A stretch of 11,247 nt of DNA from Deltaproteobacteria bacterium (lineage in GTDB: Bacteria > Myxococcota_A > Polyangia > JAAYKL01), in assembly GCA_011389755.1 (NCBI GenBank), contig JAABTR010000133.1, forward strand, positions 1 to 11,247, in the 5' to 3' direction. Position 1 is the stretch's first letter. Every line of letters begins with the position of its first letter. The position numbers and the translations under genes are program-made. The notes beneath the pieces were generated by a model. It made no database searches and was not told the origin of the DNA. It saw only the letters and a program-made list of their open reading frames with translations. Below, one piece after another: positions 5,820 through 11,247 of the stretch.

Positions 5820-7904
5820 ATGGGAGAAGGCCCAGGCGCCCTCGGCGATCTTTCCCCAACACGCGGCGCTCTTTGGGTCGCGGCCGCCCTTTTGTTTTTT
5901 TTTCCGATGCCCTCAGGGGCAGGCACCTCATCTTCAAAAGAATTGTCCCCGCCCCAAACAGTTGAAGTCCAAGCCGGACGCATGATCCTGCTCGAAAATG
6001 GGACTATCTTCGCTGAAGGTGCGGTCTCATTGCGCTCCGGCATCCACGCCATCACCGCTCAACGGGCGCTGCTCTCTTTGAACACGGGGCGGCTCTCCCT
6101 CGACGCGCCCAAAATTCTCGGTTCCACGTACGGAACCATCTTCGCAGCACGGGCAGATCTTCTATCCGACGGCTCCATCGCGCTCGCGGCCCCTGTTTTT
6201 TCGCTCACCCTCAAACTGGAGGCCGAGCGCGCCCAGTGTGACAACCTCGGCTGCCGCGTGGAAAACGCGCACGTCTTTCTTTGCCCCGGCTGTTCGCGCG
6301 ACGGGGACCTGGCCTTGTCCGCGCGGCGGGTCACAATCCACCCCGGCGGAGACGTCGACCTCGAGGACCCCACGTTGCTCATCGACGAAGAGCCCGCAGT
6401 GTCGCTGCCCTTTTTGCGTCTCAGGCCGCCACATCGACCGGCTCTCTTTCCGCCGGTGGTCGGCCTGAGCCCATCGGCGGGGTTCCTTTTTGGAGTCGGA
6501 GGGCGCCTGCCGCTGGGAGAGTCACGGACCGCTGAGGGGATGGTCATCGCTCGCAGCCAAGGCGGCTTTCAAACCCAGACGACTGTCTCGACGCCCCGCG
6601 GAGAGATCGACCTGGCACACCTGTCCGACTTGCCTTCGGGGCAACACGACCTCGCCGCAGAGGCAGGAGCCTTGGTGAATCTCGCAGAGGCACAACTCGC
6701 CCTAAAGCTGGACGCAACGACCTCCGGAGCCGCCCTCGAGGAGCTGTACCGCCGCCCCGAAGAGCGCGCCCTCGGCACCCGCACGAGCGTCGCGACCTTG
6801 AGGTTTCCGGGCACTTTGACCCAGCTCGAGACCTCGGCGCGTTTCTCAACGAGGCTGGACACTCCACAAGGCGGCGGGCCGGATCCAACCGGAGCGCTGG
6901 CACTTATCCTCTCCCTCCCGGCGCGCCCGCTCTTATCCGGTCTCTTCTTCCTCGATGCTCGTTTGTGCCTGTGGAGGCACTTCGATGTTCCTTCGCCGAG
7001 GGCCGGGGCCTGGAACAACACCGTGACCGCCGCGCAAACAGAGGCGTTCTTCCCGTTCCGGCTCGGATTTTTGAAGGGCAACGTGGAGGTCACCGGGACG
7101 GCCGCGGCGTCTTTTTTGGACAGATCCTCGAGCGCGCGGCCCATGGCCGCGTCGCGGCTGAGTGTGGTCCTCGAGCTACCGCTTCAAAAGAAAACCTCAG
7201 GCTCCCTCAGGAAAATCACCCCATTTATTCGCTACGAAAACTACCCGCTTTTGTGGTCTGGGCCCAGCGCCTCGCTCCCAGCCCAAAGCCCCGTCCTCCC
7301 GGCCCCGGCTCGGGCATCGTTGGGCGTGCGAGGCCTCGTGCTTCCGGCACAAAAAGCCGGCCGCTGGGACCTGAAAATTTCGGTCGTCGCCGAGGCGGCG
7401 AAGTGGTCCGGGGCACCGGCGCCCAGCCATGTCCACCTGGTCTTGGGCGCGGCCGAGACGCGCTTTTTCGAAGGAAGCGCCCAGGCGGCTTTCGATCTGC
7501 GCTCGGCCAAGCCCAGTCTGCTCGGCGCCCGCCTCTCGTTTCCCTTCGACCAAAAAACGGTCTTGGAGCTGTCCGCGAGCTACTTAGGCGCTCAAAGGGG
7601 CCCGCACACCCATCCCGATTGGACAGACCGCCTCCCCGCTCTTGGGGTTTTTTATCCGATCCGACTTGACCTTCGCCCACATGCCGAGGTCGCACAGCGG
7701 CTGGGCTTTGCCTTCACGCAGCGCCTCTCGGCCCACCTCCTCACTCGAAATCAGGTGTGGCCCCGCTTCTCTTTCCTCGCGACGGGTTACGGGATCGAGT
7801 GGCGACCGAGCTGCGATTGCATCTCGCTTTCCTTCGACGCCCTGCACAGACCTGACACGGCCGTACCGGACGCCATGGCCTTCGTCAGCTGGACAGCGAA
7901 GTGA
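5820..7904 (+). CDS. Divergent LptD/OstA-like outer-membrane protein
   Basis: About 694 residues. A hydrophobic signal segment (ALWVAAALLFFFPM) lies about 17 residues in. Residues about 45-190 look like the OstA/LptA-type beta-jellyroll shared by LPS-transport proteins (repeated short strands, for example GRMILLENGTIFAEGAVSL then HAITAQRALL). From about 195 on, the protein has the alternating strand and loop pattern of a large barrel, with PPVVGLSPSAGFLFGVGGRL at its start and a final GYGIEWRPSCDCISLSF segment near the C-terminus. Four N-terminal cysteines (140, 145, 155, 158 from the ATG) and a C-terminal Cys-x-Cys (665, 667) recall the disulphides joining the two parts of LptD. LptD inserts LPS into the outer leaflet. 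Sequence is far from the E. coli form, and the length is somewhat shorter (E. coli about 784). The start is unclear: ATG at 5820 or TTG at 5811, both with weak ribosome sites, suggesting coupling to the gene before. Confidence 0.7.
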   Translation: MGEGPGALGDLSPTRGALWVAAALLFFFPMPSGAGTSSSKELSPPQTVEVQAGRMILLENGTIFAEGAVSLRSGIHAITAQRALLSLNTGRLSLDAPKILGSTYGTIFAARADLLSDGSIALAAPVFSLTLKLEAERAQCDNLGCRVENAHVFLCPGCSRDGDLALSARRVTIHPGGDVDLEDPTLLIDEEPAVSLPFLRLRPPHRPALFPPVVGLSPSAGFLFGVGGRLPLGESRTAEGMVIARSQGGFQTQTTVSTPRGEIDLAHLSDLPSGQHDLAAEAGALVNLAEAQLALKLDATTSGAALEELYRRPEERALGTRTSVATLRFPGTLTQLETSARFSTRLDTPQGGGPDPTGALALILSLPARPLLSGLFFLDARLCLWRHFDVPSPRAGAWNNTVTAAQTEAFFPFRLGFLKGNVEVTGTAAASFLDRSSSARPMAASRLSVVLELPLQKKTSGSLRKITPFIRYENYPLLWSGPSASLPAQSPVLPAPARASLGVRGLVLPAQKAGRWDLKISVVAEAAKWSGAPAPSHVHLVLGAAETRFFEGSAQAAFDLRSAKPSLLGARLSFPFDQKTVLELSASYLGAQRGPHTHPDWTDRLPALGVFYPIRLDLRPHAEVAQRLGFAFTQRLSAHLLTRNQVWPRFSFLATGYGIEWRPSCDCISLSFDALHRPDTAVPDAMAFVSWTAK

Positions 7905-7930
7905 AGAGAATCGACCGACGTCGCCGTCTT

Positions 7931-9760
7931 CTACTCGCTCAGGTCAAACGGAATCCAGAGAATTTTCAGCCGCTTGGCGCTTCCTTGACGTCGCCACCCG
8001 GCCAGGCCGCCGAGCACTGACCAATACGCCCCTTGCGGCACCGGCGGGTGTCCGAACTCGACGATGGGGAAAATCTTGAAGTTCCAAAACCGGTTGCCCT
8101 TTTCCCGCCCCTTGTGATGGACAACGTTGAGCACGCCGGTCATGGTGCTGTCCGGATCTTTGTCTCTCCAAAAAAGCGGTGGAATGACAACCGTCCGGGA
8201 GCCCGTCTTACCCCGCGAGAAGTCCCAGTAGAAGGGGAAGGCCACCTGGGAGCGTTTTTGCTTGCGGGGATCGTCGAAGTCCCACCAGAACGGAAACACC
8301 ACCGTCGAAGTGTCCTTGTACTTGAGATCTTCGAAGCGCCAAAACAGGGGGAAAAAAACGGTGTCGTTGTCTTCTTCGCTCTTAAACTTCCAAAACAGAG
8401 GCGGGATGACCAGGTGGCTGTTGGCCCCGTCTTTGCCCAGATAGAACAGGGGATGCAGTCGGAAATGATACCCTTTGGGCCTGACCCCGAAGTCGAAGGT
8501 GGGGGCCACCCACATGCGCCACCGGTTCTCGTAGAGGCTCCAATTGCGCGCAAAAAGTGGCGCGATGGCAAAGGTCCTCTCCTTGTGGTGCTCGTGAAAG
8601 TCCCAGTAGACGAGGCCGAGCATCGTATCGTCACGAACCGGGCTCCTCCTTACGTAGGCGACGGGAGGGACCAACCAGGAGCGATCGTCAGTCCTGTGAT
8701 TTCCCCACATCCAAACGAGCGGCGAGTACATGCGCATGTAGTCGCCCTCTTTTTCGTAGTAGTGATAGAAGATCGAGGACCCGTGATGCGTAAGCCCCGG
8801 TGCCTTTCGGAAGTACGTCAAAAGCAGCGGAAAATAATGGCTCCGCCCGTGTCCGACATCTTCGCCGAACTGATCCTTGTGAGGCCACCGCGTGCCGTAG
8901 TAAAGGGGCCCCAACAGGGTGTGATCCCGATCCTTGTCCCGCGCCAGGTACAAAAGCGGAATCAAACCAAAGCGCCACCCGTGCTCCGTAGTCCCCCAAA
9001 ACGCAGGCGGCACGACCGAGGTGGTCTCATAGGTGATCTCGTTTTCGAAATGCCAGTAAAAAGGTGGCAGCACCACCAGGTAGGTCTCAAACCTGTCGCG
9101 TCCAGCGAAAAACAGGGGCGGCAATCCGAGATCGTAGTCCTCTTTCTTTGCCCGGTGGTAGTAAAGCCCCGCCAGCAGAAACGATTGATCCTCGGAGGCA
9201 AATCGCCAAAAAAGCGGAGGCACGACCTGGTATTCTGTCTTTTCTTTAGTGTCCCTGCCCAAAAAGACCAGGGGCGCGAAACCGAAGTTGTGGCCCCTAT
9301 CCGAGCGATTCCAGTACGTCTGCAAAACCACGTCCGTCTTGGCGTTTTCGTGTTGGGCTCGAAAACGCCAGTAGAGCGGGAAATAGACGTCCGCCCTCTT
9401 CGTGGGCTGCCAGGTGTGCCAAAAAAAAGGCAAGATCCCCAGATCGTGTCGCGGGCTTTTCCCTGTCCTTTTTCTCTCAAAGTAGAGCGGAAACGCGAAC
9501 TGCAAGGTCGTCGGTCCGGCTGTCTCTTTGTAGTACGGAGGGATTATGAGCCTGTCGACATCGTACTCGATGTCATTTTCCACATTCTCGAGCTCTTCCC
9601 CGGAAAGTCCTATTGGGGCTCTTTTCGAAGGCGCTGTCTCTTCTTGTGCGTCCTTATCGTTTTTTTCGTCCTGGGCCGCTTCTCCTTGTCTGGGGAACAC
9701 CGCGAGCGCCGCTGCGGCCAGCAGCCCTACCTTGAGCGCGGTCGAAATTAATGGCTTCAC
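7931..9760 (-). CDS. Secreted protein of ~28 aromatic PPLFW repeats
   Basis: A 609-residue protein that I cannot place in a named family. A signal peptide (about 1-28, hydrophobic LKVGLLAAAALAVF, cleavage near GEA) is followed by an acidic linker (about 30-68). Residues about 71-570 are then built of roughly 28 degenerate units of 16-20 residues. Each unit has a core like TVVIPPLFWRF (examples VVPPLFWRF at 179-187, VIPPLFWKF at 451-459, FFPLFWRF at 469-476, VVFPFWWDF at 487-495) followed by a charged turn rich in Asp, Lys, Arg and Glu. The protein is rich in Trp, Tyr and Phe and has no cysteine. Strand-turn alternation plus export suggests an outer-membrane barrel or a beta-solenoid; the central Pro-Pro is unusual for membrane strands. 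The GTG start overlaps the hisS stop as GTGA, with AGGAG 5 bases upstream, so it is translated together with hisS. Function unknown. Confidence 0.9.
   Translation of the reverse strand: MKPLISTALKVGLLAAAALAVFPRQGEAAQDEKNDKDAQEETAPSKRAPIGLSGEELENVENDIEYDVDRLIIPPYYKETAGPTTLQFAFPLYFERKRTGKSPRHDLGILPFFWHTWQPTKRADVYFPLYWRFRAQHENAKTDVVLQTYWNRSDRGHNFGFAPLVFLGRDTKEKTEYQVVPPLFWRFASEDQSFLLAGLYYHRAKKEDYDLGLPPLFFAGRDRFETYLVVLPPFYWHFENEITYETTSVVPPAFWGTTEHGWRFGLIPLLYLARDKDRDHTLLGPLYYGTRWPHKDQFGEDVGHGRSHYFPLLLTYFRKAPGLTHHGSSIFYHYYEKEGDYMRMYSPLVWMWGNHRTDDRSWLVPPVAYVRRSPVRDDTMLGLVYWDFHEHHKERTFAIAPLFARNWSLYENRWRMWVAPTFDFGVRPKGYHFRLHPLFYLGKDGANSHLVIPPLFWKFKSEEDNDTVFFPLFWRFEDLKYKDTSTVVFPFWWDFDDPRKQKRSQVAFPFYWDFSRGKTGSRTVVIPPLFWRDKDPDSTMTGVLNVVHHKGREKGNRFWNFKIFPIVEFGHPPVPQGAYWSVLGGLAGWRRQGSAKRLKILWIPFDLSE
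8051..9550 (-). repeat. Coding repeats: ~28 units of ~18 residues
   Basis: The repeated part of the secreted protein, residues about 71-570. Two unit types are visible. Type A has a VVPPLFWRF core. Type B has an FGLxPLFYLGRD core, seen at residues 159-170, 210-222, 264-275 and 433-444. Consecutive B units are 51, 53 and then about 169 residues apart (about three times 56), which suggests an ancestral three-unit repeat of about 52 residues. Units have diverged, so the DNA shows no long exact repeats. Confidence 0.85.
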
Positions 9761-11016
9761 CTTAGCTCCTCGAGTCTTGCGCTCAGTTCGTCGACCCGGA
9801 CCTCAATTTGCTGCCCGTCAGTCATGTTCCTCAAGGTGGCGCCCCCCCGCTTCGCCTCTTCCTCCCCCGCGATAACGGCAAAAGCCGCGCCGAGCTTGTC
9901 GGCCTTTTTCAGCTGGGATCTGAGGCTCGCCCCGGTGTGGGCCACCTCCACGCGGCGTCCCTGCCTGCGCAGCGTCCTGGCGATGTCCAATGCGCGGTCG
10001 AGGCTCTGCTTTCCGACGCCCGCCACGAAGACGAGCGGCACCTGCTCTTTGTGTGTGCTCTCGGGCATCACCATGATGAGTCTTTCGATTCCGAACGAAA
10101 ACCCGATTGACGGAGTCGCTCGCCCTCCGAGCTGCTTGACCAAATTGTCGTAGCGACCGCCACCGAGCACAGATGTCTGAGCCCCGAGGGCTGAAGACTC
10201 GGCCTGAACCTCAAAAATGGTCCTCGTGTAGTAATCGAGTCCGCGGACCATGGTGGGTTCCACCTGATGGGGGGTCCCACCTTTGTCCAAGAGCCTGCGG
10301 ACCTCATCGAAGTGCTCCCGGTCATCTTCACCCAGGTAATCGTGAACGCTCGGCGCATCCACCGAAAGGGCGCGGCATCCCTCCACCTTGCAATCGAGTA
10401 TCCGCAGGGGATTTCGCTCGAGTCTTCTGGAGCAATCTTCGCACAGTTTCTGCTCGTGTTTCGAGTAGTGCTCCACCAACGCTTTTCGGTACAAAGGCCT
10501 TGTTTGTTCTCCGCCGAGGCTGTTGAGTAAGACCCTGACGGGTCCGATCCCGAGGCTCTCGATGAACTGCACCGCCATGTCTATTATCTCCGCGTCAGCC
10601 GCGGGAGCCGCGACCCCGATGAGCTCGGCTCCGGCCTGGTAGAACTGGCGATAACGCCCCTTTGCCGGCCGCTCCCTTCGGAACATAGGTCCGAGGTAGT
10701 ACCACTTGCACTGGGGAGACTCCACTTGAAAGCCGTGCTGGAGATACGCACGAATCGCCGAAGCTGTTCCTTCGGGTCTCAGCGCCAAGTGATCGCCGCC
10801 TTTGTCCTCAAAGGCATACATCTCCTTCTCGACGATGTCCGTCGAATCGCCGATCCCCCTGACGAACAGTTCGATCGGCTCGAGCAGAGGCGTTCGGATC
10901 TCCTGGTATCCAAAGCGCTCGACGAGCTCGCGATACCCCTCCTCCACCGCGTGCCAGGCGGGCATCGATCTCGGAAGGACGTCGTGCATTCCTTTGACAC
11001 TACGGAGAGTTTTCAT
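9757..11016 (-). CDS. hisS: Histidine-tRNA ligase
   Basis: A complete class II histidyl-tRNA synthetase of 419 residues, usual length (E. coli 424). It charges tRNA-His in the cytoplasm. The start MKTLRSVKGMHDVLP is the canonical one; the frame stays open upstream to 11109, but those residues are not HisRS-like. Motif 2 is MFRRERPAKGRYRQFYQAG (111-129), the histidine-specific signature is VRGLDYYTRTIFEV (257-270), followed by LGGGRYDNLV (284-293) and motif 3 GFSFGIERL (305-313). The C-terminal ~100 residues (from LVFVAGVG) are the anticodon-binding domain. The insertion between them has four cysteines (192, 195, 209, 214), a pattern seen in many bacterial HisRS and possibly metal-binding. No ribosome site stands before the ATG; a good promoter lies so close that the transcript may be nearly leaderless. 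The stop overlaps the GTG of the repeat-protein gene. Confidence 0.98.
   Translation of the reverse strand: MKTLRSVKGMHDVLPRSMPAWHAVEEGYRELVERFGYQEIRTPLLEPIELFVRGIGDSTDIVEKEMYAFEDKGGDHLALRPEGTASAIRAYLQHGFQVESPQCKWYYLGPMFRRERPAKGRYRQFYQAGAELIGVAAPAADAEIIDMAVQFIESLGIGPVRVLLNSLGGEQTRPLYRKALVEHYSKHEQKLCEDCSRRLERNPLRILDCKVEGCRALSVDAPSVHDYLGEDDREHFDEVRRLLDKGGTPHQVEPTMVRGLDYYTRTIFEVQAESSALGAQTSVLGGGRYDNLVKQLGGRATPSIGFSFGIERLIMVMPESTHKEQVPLVFVAGVGKQSLDRALDIARTLRRQGRRVEVAHTGASLRSQLKKADKLGAAFAVIAGEEEAKRGGATLRNMTDGQQIEVRVDELSARLEELR
9765..9770 (-). promoter_or_regulatory. Ribosome binding site inside the end of hisS
   Basis: AGGAGC on the minus strand lies within the last hisS codons, with the AGGAG core 5 bases before the GTG start (9760) of the repeat-protein gene. 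It supports the GTG and coupled translation. Confidence 0.75.
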
Positions 11017-11024
11017 AGCACGGC

Positions 11025-11052
11025 ACTCTAACAGGCGCCTAGTGGGTGTCAA
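11025..11052 (-). promoter_or_regulatory. Sigma-70-type promoter of hisS
   Basis: On the minus strand TTGACA (11052-11047) is a perfect -35 box. After a 16-base spacer comes TAGAGT (11030-11025), four of six matches to the -10 box. Initiation about 7 bases downstream falls near 11018, only about two bases before the hisS ATG. Confidence 0.6.
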
Positions 11053-11127
11053 GATCCCAAAAAGGCCCTGTAGACTCACTTCTTTTGTATGGGAGGGAAT
11101 CTTGCGCAATTATCGAACGGAGTGCGG

Positions 11128-11159
11128 TCTGACCTTCCCTGGGGTTTCTTTAGGTCAGA
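11128..11159 (-). terminator. Inverted repeat after the AgmX-domain gene
   Basis: TCTGACCT (11128-11135) and AGGTCAGA (11152-11159) form a perfect 8-bp stem with a 16-base loop, starting 4 bases after the stop of the minus-strand AgmX/PglI-domain gene. No T-run follows on either strand, so it is not a classical intrinsic terminator. It could end or stabilise the upstream transcript, or be a protein-binding site. Confidence 0.35.
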
Positions 11160-11163
11160 AGCG

Positions 11164-11247
11164 TCAGCCTTCGGGCGAGGTGAGCTGGAACGGATAGGTC
11201 ACGATGACAATCCCACCCCCTTCGGGCTGCGGGAAGGTCCAGCGCCG
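11164..11247 (-). CDS. Partial protein with AgmX/PglI C-terminal domain (3' end)
   Basis: Only the last 27 residues are inside the window; the gene enters from the right edge and stops with TGA at 11166-11164. The visible end, RRWTFPQPEGGG then IVIVTYPFQL and a short tail, matches the typical final strands of the AgmX/PglI C-terminal domain (W-x-F-P-x-P-x-G-G-G-x-V-x-V-x-Y-P-F). The domain is TonB-C-like and is found in many myxobacterial envelope and gliding-related proteins. The rest of the protein, and so its role, cannot be seen. It lies on the same strand as hisS, 147 bases upstream, with an inverted repeat and the hisS promoter between them, so hisS is probably transcribed on its own. 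Confidence 0.8.
   Translation of the reverse strand, partial: RRWTFPQPEGGGIVIVTYPFQLTSPEG

Noticed and set aside
7905..7930. Terminator between the convergent LptD-like and repeat-protein genes
   Set aside because: Only an 8-bp palindrome (CGACGTCG) without stem-loop or T-run is present in 26 bases.
8033..9751. A 572-codon open frame on the plus strand opposite the repeat-protein gene
   Set aside because: It is an antisense shadow: the minus-strand gene has a signal peptide, ribosome site and clear repeats, whereas the plus-strand translation has no domain pattern.
9757..11109. Extended hisS start at 11109
   Set aside because: The extra 31 residues are not HisRS-like, and the -35/-10 promoter lies inside them; the canonical start is at 11016.
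1..11247. CRISPR arrays, insertion sequences, tRNA or rRNA genes
   Set aside because: None seen: no regularly spaced direct repeats in the DNA, no transposase frames, no RNA-gene signatures.

Overview
The window looks like a chromosomal piece of a Myxococcota-type (former Deltaproteobacteria) Gram-negative bacterium. This rests on high-GC coding regions, LptD-type and other secreted or outer-membrane proteins, an ECF sigma factor with a zinc-finger anti-sigma, and two proteins ending in the AgmX/PglI C-terminal domain typical of myxobacterial relatives. The assignment is inferred from gene content; no rRNA or tRNA is present.

Layout. (1) 2-622 (+) is the 3' part of a probable FecR-like protein with an AgmX/PglI C-terminal domain. 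Its end overlaps, tail to tail, a minus-strand cassette that reads outer-membrane barrel protein (2579-1656), ECF sigma factor (1600-1016), zinc-finger membrane anti-sigma (1007-543). (2) 2580-3174 is a gene-free, partly AT-rich stretch with DnaA-box-like sites directly before dnaA (3175-4527, +). It is the best candidate for the chromosomal origin. (3) A small GAF-domain protein (5076-4537, -) converges on dnaA with a 9-base gap. (4) A plus-strand envelope pair follows: a secreted AMIN-like protein (5235-5798) and a divergent LptD/OstA-like outer-membrane protein (5820-7904). (5) A minus-strand pair comes next: hisS (11016-9757), from a good sigma-70-type promoter lying almost on its start codon, overlapping by GTGA a gene for a secreted, cysteine-free 609-residue protein (9760-7931). 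(6) The last bases hold the 3' end of a second AgmX/PglI-domain gene (-).

The most unusual item is the 609-residue protein. After its signal peptide it consists almost entirely of about 28 degenerate ~18-residue units with a P-P-L-F-W-R-F type core. A subset of units recurs at about 52-residue spacing, suggesting a higher-order three-unit repeat. I do not recognise a named family for it.

How the genes fit together: most of the window serves the cell envelope (sigma/anti-sigma signalling with a nearby barrel and FecR/AgmX protein, an LPS-transport-like porin, a repeat-built exported protein). Two housekeeping genes, dnaA with its probable origin and hisS, are set among them.
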